This document shows, in pieces, positions 55,363 through 64,000 of a stretch of DNA of 64,000 nt; position 1 is the first letter of the stretch; every line of letters starts with the position of its first letter. The DNA is taken from positions 1-64,000 of the forward strand of contig NZ_MRWE01000006.1 of NCBI RefSeq assembly GCF_002093665.1, read 5' to 3'. The notes below the pieces were generated by a model that was given only the letters and a program-made list of their open reading frames with translations, was not told the origin of the DNA and ran no database searches. A program made the translations under genes and the position numbers. This stretch comes from Rouxiella badensis. Its GTDB lineage: Bacteria; Pseudomonadota; Gammaproteobacteria; Enterobacterales; Enterobacteriaceae.

Positions 55363-55380
55363 AAAAGCTTTCACGCTATA
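55363..55380. promoter_or_regulatory. Candidate LacI-type operator
   Basis: GCAAAAGCTTTCAC (about 55361-55374) is an imperfect palindrome centred on AGCT in the divergent region of the MFS and LacI genes. LacI-family operators usually centre on CG, so this is weak. Confidence 0.25.
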
Positions 55381-55476
55381 ACTTCATCACCGAAACAGGG
55401 TCGTCCGAGAGCTTATCCACTCGGCCTCGCCTCTGGTGAAAAAATTTGCATGGATGAATTTGAAGGAGATCACAGT

Positions 55477-56562
55477 TTGAAAGGAAAGTTAAATATCCAG
55501 CAAATTGCTGACCAAACGGGGCTGTCAATCAGCACGGTTTCACGGGTTCTGGCCGGAAAAAGCAATACCAGCGCGCAGGCACGACAGCGCGTTTTGGCCT
55601 GTGCTCGCTCACAGGGCACCCTCGATGACCTCTCGACCGGCAGACTGATGCTCAACAACCTCATTTTGTTTGCTCCGGCACGGGCGTTCGACGTGCGTAG
55701 CGATATCTTTTACTACAAGCTGATTCAGGGGATCCTCGCCGCTACCGCACACCACGAGGTGCGGGTGCGGTATTTCGCGATGGAAGAGGAGAACGCCGAT
55801 GCGGCGCTATTTATCGCCAAGATGACTGACCCGCTGGCCGACGCCGTACTGCTGGTCGGCATCGACGATCCACATATCCATCAGTTGGCCAATGACGTCG
55901 GCAAACCTTGCGTACTGGTGAACTGTCAGGACCGGCTGATGCGCCACGACAGCGTGTCACCCGATCATCAAAGCATGGGTGACTTCGCCTGTGACTATCT
56001 TTTTGCCCAGGGGCATCAACATATCGTGACGCTACAATGTCTGCGTCGGCAGACCATGGAACTGCGCCTCAACGGCATTAAAAACGCCTTTACACGCAAT
56101 CATCAAACCTTCAGCGACAGCCAGCATTTGTTGAGCACATCAGGATTTGGCGCGCAGGAGGCCGAGCAAACGCTGCTTGAGTACATCGACAGTCTGGAAG
56201 ATGGTGCACCGCTGCCGACGGCCATTCTTGCGGGAGGCGACTTTATGGCGGCGGGTGCAGTGGCGGCGCTGCGTAAGAGAGGATTATCGGTGCCGCGCGA
56301 TATCAGCGTCATGAGCACCGACGGCTTTAATCTGGCTGAAATTCACGACGTTGCACTGACGGCGGTTCAGGTTCCCCGCGACGAGCTCGGCGCAGAAGCG
56401 ATTGCTCTGTTACAACGACGCATCTTCCGCCCAGACGCCCCCTTCACCACTCAGCTGTTGCAGGGCAAACTGGTGGTACGTGAGTCGGTCAGAAAAGCCA
56501 GTGCGCGACCGATCGCACTGCGTCAGCACCAACTTTATGATCCCCAGCCGAATCGCCAATGA
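55477..56562 (+). CDS. LacI-family transcriptional regulator
   Basis: A 361-residue regulator. I start at the TTG at 55477 because AAGGAG lies eight bases upstream and the protein then opens M-K-G-K-L-N-I-Q-Q-I-A, the normal length before a LacI helix-turn-helix (I-A-D-Q-T-G-L-S-I-S-T-V-S-R-V-L-A-G-K). A periplasmic-binding-like sugar domain follows, with the D-x-x-x-M-G-D and G-G-D-F-M-A-A-G segments. It is divergent from the MFS-GH31 operon and should repress it until the sugar is present. Confidence 0.87.
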   Translation: MKGKLNIQQIADQTGLSISTVSRVLAGKSNTSAQARQRVLACARSQGTLDDLSTGRLMLNNLILFAPARAFDVRSDIFYYKLIQGILAATAHHEVRVRYFAMEEENADAALFIAKMTDPLADAVLLVGIDDPHIHQLANDVGKPCVLVNCQDRLMRHDSVSPDHQSMGDFACDYLFAQGHQHIVTLQCLRRQTMELRLNGIKNAFTRNHQTFSDSQHLLSTSGFGAQEAEQTLLEYIDSLEDGAPLPTAILAGGDFMAAGAVAALRKRGLSVPRDISVMSTDGFNLAEIHDVALTAVQVPRDELGAEAIALLQRRIFRPDAPFTTQLLQGKLVVRESVRKASARPIALRQHQLYDPQPNRQ

Positions 56563-56661
56563 TCAACACACCAGGTCCTGCATCAAACTAACCAGAAAGC
56601 AGATTCGGATTAACACATCACACCGGTAAAAAATCCCCCTCAGCCCTGCGGTTGAAAATAT

Positions 56662-56691
56662 AAAAAAGGCCCCCTCATAAGCAGGGAGCCT
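56662..56691 (-). terminator. Terminator of katE
   Basis: 9-bp stem AGGCTCCCT / AGGGGGCCT on the minus strand (one G-T pair) followed by six T residues. It lies 26 bases after the katE stop codon. Confidence 0.85.
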
Positions 56692-56716
56692 CTAAACAAC
56701 GCTGGTGATACCTTTA

Positions 56717-58975
56717 CTAGGCAGGAACTTCCTGTGCGGCGGCCTCGCGTGACCAGACGCGGTGTTTCTTCAGCACCTCGATAAACTTGTCGGCCACCTG
56801 TTTGGCATCGTCATCCACAATGACGCCTTCATCCGGTTTCGGCAGCGGCAGCGCCTCATACAGCTTCAACGCATCGCCCTGTAAGCCGATCGCCTTCAGG
56901 TGCTTGAAGGCCTGAAGCAGGTAGTTCTTGGCATTACCATTTTTCTTCAGAGCCTCGATGCTGTCCTTGCCGGTAGCAACGATGACGCCATCGACCAGCA
57001 CCGAAGGGTTACCCTCAATGGTGCCGTCGGCATTCACCGTTTTACCCTGCAGCGTTTTGATTTTGCCCAGACGTGGCGCAAAAATCTTGGTATGAATCCC
57101 CAGCGCGTTTAGCTCAGCGGTAATTTTCTCAACCGAATCACCGCAGACGCCGTCGGCAACCAGAATCGCCACCTGACGGGACTTCACCGGATGCACTTTG
57201 TCGCCGTACAGGCTCAATGCGTCATCTTTTTTCAGGCCGTTAACGTCTTTCGGGATCGGATGCGCACGCTGCTCGTCACTCAGCTCAAGGCCGATATTTG
57301 CCGCCACGCGGGCCGCTAAATCACCATCGATATAAGTGAGTTCATCAACGACGCGCTCACGAATCCACGGACGCACAACTTTGCCCAACTCGAAGCTGAA
57401 GCCACCAACGATATGATCCTGCTCGAATTGGGTCTGGCTCTGCCAGAACAGACGCGGCTGGGAATAATAGTCATTGAAGGATTCGCTTCTGACGCGCACC
57501 TTCTGCCCGTTCAGCGGCTGTGGAGAGGTGGCGAAACCGCCGTCCTTTTTGGCCGGCGGCGTTTCACGCGGCCAGTTGTTGTTGATGGAGTTAGGCTCGT
57601 AGTTCGCTTTACCCGAAATCCCCATTCTGTGCATGCCGTCTCGCTGATGATTATGGAACGGGCACACGGGTTTATTGATAGGGATCTCATGGAAATTGGG
57701 GCCGCCAAGGCGACTGATTTGCGTGTCCAGATACGAGAATAAACGGCCCTGCAGCAGCGGATCGTCGGAGAAGTCCAGGCCAGGTACGATATTGCCGGGA
57801 CAGAAGGCGACCTGCTCGGTTTCACTAAAGTAGTTGTCAGGATTGCGATTCAGCACCATCTTGCCGACTATCTGCACCGGCACCAGTGATTCAGGGATCA
57901 ACTTGGTGGGATCGAGGATATCAAAGTCATATTTGAATTCGTCCTCTTCCGGGATTATCTGTAGGCCAAGCTCGAACTCTGGGAAGTCGCCCGCCTCGAT
58001 AGATTCCCAAAGCTCGCGACGATGGAAATCAGGATCCCTGCCGGTCAACACTTGGGCTTCGTCCCAAATCAACGATGCCGCGCCACAGGTCGGTTTCCAG
58101 TGGAATCGGACGAAGTGGCTCTTGCCTTCGGCGTTGATCAACTTATAGCAGTGGATCCCGAAGCCCTCCATCATGCGATAACTGCGCGGGATACCCCTGT
58201 CGGACATCGCCCACATCACGTTGTGCAGCGTTTCAGGCTGTAGCGACACGTAGTCCCAGAAGGTATCGTGGGCACTCTGTCCCTGCGGGATCTCATTGTG
58301 TGGCTCCGGTTTTACGGCGTGCACAAAGTCGGGAAACTTGATGGCATCCTGGATAAAGAATATCGGGGTATTGTTGCCCACCAGATCAAAGTTACCCTCT
58401 TGGGTATAAAATTTGGTGGCGAATCCACGGATATCCCTTACCGAGTCTGCCGAACCCCGAGCGCCCTGTACGGTAGAGAAGCGTACAAATACCGGCGTAT
58501 CCAGCCCAGGATCGGTAAGGAAACCCGCCTTGGTCAGCGCATGCAGTGACTGATAAACCTGAAAATAGCCGTGTGCCGCCGCACCGCGCGCGTGAACAAT
58601 CCTTTCAGGAATGCGCTCGTGGTCAAAGTGGGTGATTTTTTCTCGCAGAATAAAGTCTTCGAGCAGCGTAGAACCGCGTGCACCGGCTTTCAACGAGTTT
58701 TGGTTATCAGAGATTTTGATGCCCTGATCGGTGCGTAATGCCTGGCCGTCCGGGTCTTCACGATAAGCATCAAGTTGTTCTAGTTTGGCGTTGGTGGTCG
58801 ACGGGGTTTTATCACTGCCTGCAAAGGTCGGCTCCGCACCGGGTGGACTCACGCTTTTTTGCGGTTTTATCGGTGCGCCTTTCGGGGCAGTGTCTTGCAG
58901 ATGGGGTTTCACAGAGGCGGTTTTGTTTTCCAGGTCACCATGTTTACTTCCTGTATTATCTTTATGATCTGACAT
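56717..58975 (-). CDS. katE: Catalase HPII (large subunit, clade 2)
   Basis: A 752-residue monofunctional haem catalase, close to E. coli KatE (753). The active His is His128 in I-V-H-A-R-G-A, the proximal [12 protein letters not shown] provides the haem-ligand Tyr, and the C-terminal flavodoxin/DJ-1-like domain begins near residue 595 ([11 protein letters not shown]). The acidic disordered N-terminus (about 80 residues) is typical. Start ATG has GGAG eight bases upstream; CTATAAT upstream suits RpoS control. In E. coli katE is elsewhere, so its place between xseA and der is a lineage feature. Confidence 0.95.
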   Translation of the reverse strand: MSDHKDNTGSKHGDLENKTASVKPHLQDTAPKGAPIKPQKSVSPPGAEPTFAGSDKTPSTTNAKLEQLDAYREDPDGQALRTDQGIKISDNQNSLKAGARGSTLLEDFILREKITHFDHERIPERIVHARGAAAHGYFQVYQSLHALTKAGFLTDPGLDTPVFVRFSTVQGARGSADSVRDIRGFATKFYTQEGNFDLVGNNTPIFFIQDAIKFPDFVHAVKPEPHNEIPQGQSAHDTFWDYVSLQPETLHNVMWAMSDRGIPRSYRMMEGFGIHCYKLINAEGKSHFVRFHWKPTCGAASLIWDEAQVLTGRDPDFHRRELWESIEAGDFPEFELGLQIIPEEDEFKYDFDILDPTKLIPESLVPVQIVGKMVLNRNPDNYFSETEQVAFCPGNIVPGLDFSDDPLLQGRLFSYLDTQISRLGGPNFHEIPINKPVCPFHNHQRDGMHRMGISGKANYEPNSINNNWPRETPPAKKDGGFATSPQPLNGQKVRVRSESFNDYYSQPRLFWQSQTQFEQDHIVGGFSFELGKVVRPWIRERVVDELTYIDGDLAARVAANIGLELSDEQRAHPIPKDVNGLKKDDALSLYGDKVHPVKSRQVAILVADGVCGDSVEKITAELNALGIHTKIFAPRLGKIKTLQGKTVNADGTIEGNPSVLVDGVIVATGKDSIEALKKNGNAKNYLLQAFKHLKAIGLQGDALKLYEALPLPKPDEGVIVDDDAKQVADKFIEVLKKHRVWSREAAAQEVPA

Positions 58976-59021
58976 TAACGACTCTCCATTTAATACTCAC
59001 AAAAAAAAGGGTTACCAAAAA

Positions 59022-59028
59022 ATTATAG
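59022..59028 (-). promoter_or_regulatory. katE -10 element
   Basis: CTATAAT on the minus strand, 47 bases upstream of the katE ATG, without a clear -35 box. This agrees with RpoS-type promoters, which favour C before TATAAT/TATACT. Confidence 0.4.
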
Positions 59029-59128
59029 TCACTGTGTCAGGGACTGCTTTTTTAGGGCCTTGTGAAAAGTGAGAGCGCAGGAAAAATCGGCGGGAGAGCG
59101 GGTCATGCTGGGGGCTGGAGTTAACAAT

Positions 59129-59181
59129 AAAAAACTGCATCTTAATGTTTCAGACTCGAGTCCAAAAGTTGGGATGCAGTT
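59129..59181 (-). terminator. Terminator of der
   Basis: Stem AACTGCATC / GATGCAGTT (59133-59141 / 59173-59181) with a long loop that contains the palindrome GACTCGAGTC, followed on the minus strand by TTTTATTG. It begins 27 bases after the der stop codon. Confidence 0.7.
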
Positions 59182-59207
59182 CTGTTTATCGCGTTAAAGG
59201 GTCGCGA

Positions 59208-60692
59208 TTATTTTTTCTTCAGGTGCGACATCAGCCGTTTACGCTTACGCATCTGGTTTGGCGTCAGGGTATTACGCTTGCCTTCAAACGGGTTCTCACC
59301 CTCTTTGAACTGGATACGGATTGGCGTACCCATGATTTCCAGTGAACGACGGAAGTAGTTCATCAGATAGCGCTTGTAGGAGTCGGCCAGGTCTTTCACC
59401 TGATTACCGTGGATAACCACGATTGGCGGGTTATAACCCCCGGCGTGGGCATATTTCAGCTTCACGCGACGGCCGTTGACCAGCGGTGGCTGGTGGTCGT
59501 CTGCCGCCATCTGCATAATACGGGTCAGCATCGAGGTGCTCACACGTTTAGTCGCGCAGTGGTAAGCCTCGTTGATTGATTCGAACAGATTACCTACGCC
59601 GCTGCCGTGCAATGCGGAGATGAAGTGGATACGCGCGAAGTCGATAAAGCCAAGACGCAGGTCCAGGGTATCTTTCACCGCATCACGCGCTTCCTGAGAC
59701 ATTCCGTCCCATTTGTTCACCGCGATAACCAGTGAGCGGCCGCTGTTGAGGATAAAGCCGAGCAGAGAAAGGTCCTGATCGGAAATACCTTCGCGTGCGT
59801 CAATGACCAACAGCACCACGTTGGCGTCTTCAATCGCCTGTAGGGTTTTGATAACCGAAAACTTCTCGACGGTTTCTGTGATTTTACCGCGCTTGCGCAC
59901 ACCGGCGGTGTCGATCAGCACGTATTCACGCTCGTCACGGACCATCGGAATGTAGATGCTGTCACGGGTGGTGCCCGGCATGTCGTATACGACAACGCGG
60001 TCTTCACCCAGAATACGGTTGGTCAGCGTTGACTTACCGACGTTTGGACGGCCCACGATCGCGAGTTTGATAGGCAAGGTAGTCGGGTCGAAGTCTTCTT
60101 CAACGTCGGCCGGGATCTCGTCTTCGTTCTCGCCCAGTTGCTCTGCCCAGTAAGCGGCGTTGGCCTCTTCTTCGGTCAGCTCGACTTGTTCAGGTTTTTC
60201 ACCGACGAACGGCACCAGCACGTGCTCGATAAGCTGCGTTACGCCGCGGCCGTGAGAGGCTGCGATAGCATAGACGTCGCCCAGACCGAGAGAGTAGAAA
60301 TCTGCGGTCGCGCTGTCTGCGTCGAGACCGTCAGTTTTGTTGGCAACCAGGAAAGTGGCTTTTTCACGGCTGCGCAGATGCTGGGCAATGCCCTGATCCG
60401 CAGGCATCACGCCCGCACGAGCATCCACCATGAACAGCACGATATCTGCTTCTTCGATTGCCAGCAGGGATTGACCCGCCATGCGAGTTTCAACACCGTC
60501 TTCGGTACCGTCGATACCACCGGTATCAACAATAATGAATTCGTTGCCCTCGATTTCGGCACGACCATACTTGCGGTCACGCGTTAGCCCGGGGAAATCC
60601 GCCACCAACGCATCACGCGTCTTGGTCAAACGGTTAAATAAGGTGGATTTACCCACATTCGGGCGCCCAACTAGCGCGACGACAGGTATCAT
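59208..60692 (-). CDS. der: Ribosome assembly GTPase Der (EngA)
   Basis: A 494-residue essential GTPase for 50S maturation. Two tandem G domains: first P-loop [12 protein letters not shown] at residues 8-19, second [12 protein letters not shown] near 209-220, each with D-x-x-G and N-K-x-D (NKTDG and NKWDG). A KH-like domain ends the protein and the tail is basic ([12 protein letters not shown]). Last gene of the hisS-yfgM-bamB-der group on this strand, with a 304-base gap after bamB. Confidence 0.97.
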   Translation of the reverse strand: MIPVVALVGRPNVGKSTLFNRLTKTRDALVADFPGLTRDRKYGRAEIEGNEFIIVDTGGIDGTEDGVETRMAGQSLLAIEEADIVLFMVDARAGVMPADQGIAQHLRSREKATFLVANKTDGLDADSATADFYSLGLGDVYAIAASHGRGVTQLIEHVLVPFVGEKPEQVELTEEEANAAYWAEQLGENEDEIPADVEEDFDPTTLPIKLAIVGRPNVGKSTLTNRILGEDRVVVYDMPGTTRDSIYIPMVRDEREYVLIDTAGVRKRGKITETVEKFSVIKTLQAIEDANVVLLVIDAREGISDQDLSLLGFILNSGRSLVIAVNKWDGMSQEARDAVKDTLDLRLGFIDFARIHFISALHGSGVGNLFESINEAYHCATKRVSTSMLTRIMQMAADDHQPPLVNGRRVKLKYAHAGGYNPPIVVIHGNQVKDLADSYKRYLMNYFRRSLEIMGTPIRIQFKEGENPFEGKRNTLTPNQMRKRKRLMSHLKKK

Positions 60693-60996
60693 TTTTGAAG
60701 CCTCATTTTTTTATAGCCGATAAACATGCGTAACCCGACGGGCTACAACATCCAACCGCTATAATGCAAATCATTAAAATTCAATTTCTTACAACAGAAA
60801 AGGGGTAACCATTCTTGCTGTTTTTAGAATACGAAACGGCCCCTGAGCAATTCAGGAGCCGTTTAATGGCGTAGCTATTATACCCGCATCTTAAATCATT
60901 TGGGCATATAACCAAAGCATATACCCAAGTAATTGACGCTGTAGCCAGGGTGCGTGAGCAAAGCCAACGCAGCTACAGCGTCCAGGACGCAGGGGA
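60693..60996. repeat. der-bamB spacer with intergenic repeat-like hairpin
   Basis: This spacer holds a terminator (60835-60863) and a second hairpin with 11-bp arms GACGCTGTAGC (60935-60945) and GCTACAGCGTC (60972-60982), flanked on one side by TATACCCAAGTAATT. That flank and the GCCAACGCAGC segment resemble a palindromic repeat common between genes in Yersinia and Serratia. No gene is visible. The der promoter must also lie here. Confidence 0.55.
60835..60863 (-). terminator. Terminator-like hairpin downstream of bamB
   Basis: 12-bp stem AACGGCTCCTGA / TCAGGGGCCGTT on the minus strand (one G-T pair) with a 5-base loop, 134 bases after the bamB stop codon; T-tract short. Confidence 0.6.
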
Positions 60997-62178
60997 TTAA
61001 CGCTGGAAGGAGTAAACCTCGCCGCCTTTAGCCTGCACAACCAGCTTGTCGCTTGCCACAATCGGCGCGCTCAACAGGCCAGAGGAGTCCACTTTCTGTT
61101 GGGCGACAAAGCGACCATCATTGGTGTTCATCCAGTGCAGATAGCCTTCAGCATCGCCAACCACCAGATAGCCGTTGTACAGCACTGGAGCGGTCACCAG
61201 ACGGTGAAGCAGTGCGCTTTGCGTCCAGATAGTGACACCACCCTGGGTGTTGAGTGCCATCACGCGGTCATTCTGGTCGACCATGTAAATACGGTCACCG
61301 TCGATCACGATGTTGTTAACCGAACCGACGTCACGCTTCCACATGATCTGACCGGAGCGAAGGTCCATCGCCACCAGATTGCCGTTGTAGGCAACGGTGT
61401 ATACGACGCCGTTAACGATAACAGGCGTGGTATCGATGTCGCTCAGACGGTCGATTTCGGTCGCACCGCTTGGCTCAGAAATACGTTGCTGCCAGATCAT
61501 CTGGCCTTCTTTCAACAGCACCGCGCTGACGCGACCGTTGTCACCGCCAACGATGGCAGCCCCAAAGGCAACGGCTGGCGCCGATTCACCACGCAGGGAA
61601 AGCGTTGGCATATCGAGGTTGGCGCTCCACGCGATGCTACCGTCTTTCTGGTTCAGCGCCTGCAGAATACCGTTGCTGGTGTGAATCAAGATCAGACCGC
61701 CGCTGACTACCGGACGAGAAATGGCTTCACCGGCTACGGTTGTTTTCCACGCCAGCTTGCCGTCAGCGGTGTTCAACGAGTAAACGACGGCTTTTTCGCT
61801 GCCAATATACAGGTTTGAACCGTCAACGGTCACGCCGCCAGAGAGCTCGGCGGAGATGTTGCTAGAGAAGAAGCCCGGGTTTTCGGACAGGTCAACCTTC
61901 CACTTCTCTTTGCCGTTGCTGGCGTCCAGCGCCTTCACGATACCAAAACGGTCGGCGGCGTAAATGGTGTTGTCTTGCCAGGCCGGATGCAGGTGAGAAT
62001 AATACTGACCTACGCCATCACCCACGGAAGTGCTCCACACTTCGGTCGGCGTAAACTGATTTTCAACTTTTGGCAGCGGGGACATTTTAACGACGTCTTC
62101 TTCGCCGCCAAACAATGAACAGCCGCTCAGCAGGGCAACAGAAACCCATCCCACCAAGAGTGTTTTACGCAATTGCAT
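60997..62178 (-). CDS. bamB: Outer-membrane assembly lipoprotein BamB
   Basis: A 393-residue lipoprotein subunit of the BAM complex. Lipobox L-L-S-G-C with Cys20; an eight-bladed propeller of PQQ-type repeats follows, seen as repeated segments such as N-G-K-E-K-W-K, D-G-K-L-A-W-K, K-D-G-S-I-A-W and S-G-Q-I-M-W-K. The protein scaffolds BamA and promotes insertion of beta-barrels. Co-transcribed with yfgM, 11 bases apart. Confidence 0.97.
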   Translation of the reverse strand: MQLRKTLLVGWVSVALLSGCSLFGGEEDVVKMSPLPKVENQFTPTEVWSTSVGDGVGQYYSHLHPAWQDNTIYAADRFGIVKALDASNGKEKWKVDLSENPGFFSSNISAELSGGVTVDGSNLYIGSEKAVVYSLNTADGKLAWKTTVAGEAISRPVVSGGLILIHTSNGILQALNQKDGSIAWSANLDMPTLSLRGESAPAVAFGAAIVGGDNGRVSAVLLKEGQMIWQQRISEPSGATEIDRLSDIDTTPVIVNGVVYTVAYNGNLVAMDLRSGQIMWKRDVGSVNNIVIDGDRIYMVDQNDRVMALNTQGGVTIWTQSALLHRLVTAPVLYNGYLVVGDAEGYLHWMNTNDGRFVAQQKVDSSGLLSAPIVASDKLVVQAKGGEVYSFQR

Positions 62179-62189
62179 CGGGGTTCCCC

Positions 62190-62810
62190 TTAGCTGGATA
62201 AGTTATTCAATTTCATACGCAGCAAAGTCTGCAGCGTTTGAGATGGCTTGGAATCAAGGCCTTTACTGTATGCATCCCTGGCACCTTTGGTATCGCCCTT
62301 CGCCAGAAGAACGTCACCGCGGACCTCTTGTTGCATCGCCATCCAGCCGTCGCCCTTGACGTTGTCGAGGGTTTTCAGCGCGTCATCCAGCTTGTTTTGT
62401 TGCAGCTGAACGCGTGCCAGACGGTAGTTAACCAGTGATAATAAGTTTTCGTCTTTAGTCAGCTGGCTCGCCTGCGTCAGTTGTTTTTCGGCATTAACGA
62501 AATCTTTGGCCTCAACGAAGTGATCGGCCAGCTGCAAGGCAGCAAAAACGCCATAACTGTTGCTGTTGGTCTGAGCAAACTTCTCTAAATTGGCCACGCC
62601 ATCGGCTTTGTTAGACGTCAGCGCAGTGCTTGCCTGCTGATAAGACGCCGAGGCTTCGGTCAGAGCGGTGTTCTCATGAGTCTGCCAGTAATGCCAACCG
62701 CCTAAGGCAGCAATACCCACGACGACGCCAATAGCCAGCGCTTTACCATTCTCGGCAAAGAAGCGGCGGACGGCATCAACCTGTTCATTTTCAGTGGTAT
62801 AGACTTCCAC
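62190..62810 (-). CDS. yfgM: YfgM, ancillary SecYEG translocon subunit
   Basis: A 206-residue inner-membrane protein with one anchor (about residues 24-42) and a periplasmic TPR-like domain. The N-terminus MEVYTTENEQVDAVRRFF (shown in part) and the W-H-Y-W-Q end of the anchor match E. coli YfgM, which works with PpiD at the Sec translocon and influences the Rcs response. It lies 13 bases after hisS and 11 before bamB. Confidence 0.93.
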   Translation of the reverse strand: MEVYTTENEQVDAVRRFFAENGKALAIGVVVGIAALGGWHYWQTHENTALTEASASYQQASTALTSNKADGVANLEKFAQTNSNSYGVFAALQLADHFVEAKDFVNAEKQLTQASQLTKDENLLSLVNYRLARVQLQQNKLDDALKTLDNVKGDGWMAMQQEVRGDVLLAKGDTKGARDAYSKGLDSKPSQTLQTLLRMKLNNLSS

Positions 62811-62823
62811 GTGGTCCTTCTCC

Positions 62824-64000
62824 TTAACCTAACATCGAGGCCAGACGCACAGCCAAATCGCTCTGCGCCAGCGTTTCTTGCTCACCACTTTGCAGATTTT
62901 TAACGACGACCTGCTGAGCCGCGACTTCGTCCTCGCCTAATACCAGGGCGATACGCGCCCCCCATTTGTCGGCACGGGCAAACTGCTTTTTAAAGTTGCC
63001 GCCGCCGTAGTTAGTCATGACTTTCAGCTCTGGCAGTGCGTCACGCAGTTTTTCAGCCAGTTGCATCGCCGCGCCCTGCGTGCCCGAACCGGAAGAAATC
63101 ACGTAAGCATCGACCGTTGGCGGCGCCTTGAAATCAGGATTAACGGCCTGAACCAGCAGCACCAGACGCTCAAGACCCATGGCAAAACCTACTGCCGGGG
63201 TCGCACGCCCGCCAAGCTGCTCAACCAGACCGTCATAGCGACCGCCGCCACAGACTGTCCCCTGCGCACCAAGACTGGTGGTTACCCACTCGAATACGGT
63301 ACGGTTGTAATAGTCCAGACCGCGTACAAGACGTTGATTGACCGTATATGGGATACCTGCGAGGCCTAAAAGTTCACACAGACCTGCAAAGTGTTCGCGA
63401 GATTCTTCGTCGAGGTAGTCCGCCAGCTCCGGTGCATCGTTCAGTAATGCCTGAACCTCTGGATTTTTAGAGTCCAGAACGCGCAGCGGGTTGGTATACA
63501 TACGACGTTTAGAGTCTTCGTCGAGCTTTTCAATATGTTGCTCAAGGAAGGCGATCAGCGCATCACGATAGTTGGAGCGCGCTTCCAGTGAACCGATAGA
63601 GTTCAGCTCGAGGGAAACGTGCTCGGCGATGCCCAGTTCACGCCACCAGCGGGCGGTAAGCATGATAAGCTCTGCGTCGATATCTGGACCCTGTAGGCCA
63701 AACACTTCGACACCCAGCTGATTGAATTGACGGTAACGGCCCTTTTGCGGACGCTCATAGCGGAACATGGGTCCGACGTACCACAAACGCTGTTCCTGAT
63801 TGTACAGCAGACCATGCTCGATGCCGGCACGAACGCAGCCAGCGGTGCCTTCAGGGCGCAGGGTCAGACTCTCGCCGTTGCGGTCCTCGAAGGTATACAT
63901 CTCTTTTTCAACCACGTCGGTGACTTCACCGATCGCGCGTTTGAATAACGGGGTCTGCTCTACAATCGGCATACGGATTTCGCTGTAGCCGTAGGTGCCA
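62824..64000 (-). CDS. hisS: Histidyl-tRNA synthetase, partial (5' end beyond the window)
   Basis: The coding sequence runs off the right edge: the frame remains open from 64000 with [16 protein letters not shown], which corresponds to about residue 33 of the E. coli enzyme. So about 32 N-terminal codons are missing here. Class II motif 2 is [14 protein letters not shown], the HisA signature [11 protein letters not shown] is intact, as is G-G-G-R-Y-D-G-L. The in-frame ATG at 63972 is not the true start. Upstream gene of the yfgM-bamB group. Confidence 0.96.
   Translation of the reverse strand, partial: GTYGYSEIRMPIVEQTPLFKRAIGEVTDVVEKEMYTFEDRNGESLTLRPEGTAGCVRAGIEHGLLYNQEQRLWYVGPMFRYERPQKGRYRQFNQLGVEVFGLQGPDIDAELIMLTARWWRELGIAEHVSLELNSIGSLEARSNYRDALIAFLEQHIEKLDEDSKRRMYTNPLRVLDSKNPEVQALLNDAPELADYLDEESREHFAGLCELLGLAGIPYTVNQRLVRGLDYYNRTVFEWVTTSLGAQGTVCGGGRYDGLVEQLGGRATPAVGFAMGLERLVLLVQAVNPDFKAPPTVDAYVISSGSGTQGAAMQLAEKLRDALPELKVMTNYGGGNFKKQFARADKWGARIALVLGEDEVAAQQVVVKNLQSGEQETLAQSDLAVRLASMLG

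Noticed and set aside
1-64000. Mobile elements or phage genes at the borders of the accessory segments
   Set aside because: No transposase, integrase, long terminal inverted repeats or tRNA genes were found, so transfer is inferred only from the LysR junction and gene order.

Overview
This window is chromosomal DNA of a gamma-proteobacterium of the order Enterobacterales. The housekeeping proteins (GuaA, GuaB, XseA, Der, BamB, YfgM, HisS, YegD, YegQ, BaeSR) read as close relatives of their Escherichia coli counterparts. The gene order and the extra genes (mgtE, cioAB, OprD-type porins) point to a lineage outside Escherichia/Salmonella, plausibly Yersiniaceae or a neighbouring family. That placement is inference. 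I see no rRNA, tRNA, insertion sequence, integrase, prophage or CRISPR array.

Layout. (1) 1-5.3 kb: yfgG, the Mg2+ channel mgtE, a cyanide-insensitive-type bd oxidase (cioA-cioB plus a DUF2474 small subunit) and a small DUF2946-like gene. (2) 5.4-25.3 kb: a block matching the E. coli 46-47 min region: alkA, yegD, (aldo/keto reductase), mdtD-baeS-baeR, yegP, yegQ, a probable CyaR sRNA, yegS, then an rspA-rspB-MFS-MFS-rspR sugar-acid locus, an unknown gene, and thiM-thiD under a TPP riboswitch. The mdtABC genes that normally precede mdtD are absent. (3) 25.5-28.7 kb: small genes, an OprD porin, a small membrane protein and a beheaded LysR gene. (4) 28.7-42.7 kb: a catabolic island around a LysR gene. 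The leftward arm is a periplasmic binding protein, an 8-oxoguanine-deaminase-like amidohydrolase and a 2-oxoglutarate/Fe(II) oxygenase. The rightward arm is a 2Fe-2S oxygenase reductase, a cytosine-deaminase-like amidohydrolase, a Rid-family protein, a creatininase-family amidase, a complete ABC importer with a second paralogous binding protein, an FAD oxidase and a porin. Together they look like uptake and dismantling of a small nitrogen heterocycle. (5) 42.8-46.7 kb: GNAT, DUF3313 lipoprotein, a ModA-like protein without signal peptide, LysR and a divergent quinone reductase. (6) 46.7-64 kb: guaBA, xseA, a GH31 glycosidase-MFS-LacI locus, katE, der, bamB, yfgM and the 3' part of hisS, which runs off the right edge.

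In E. coli yfgG lies only a few genes from guaA. Here about 46 kb separates them, so the segment between is either relocated or inserted relative to E. coli. The most interesting parts are the heterocycle-catabolism island, the CyaR candidate with a CRP site, the loss of mdtABC beside an intact baeSR, and the LysR remnant whose apparent start codon lies inside a transcription terminator.
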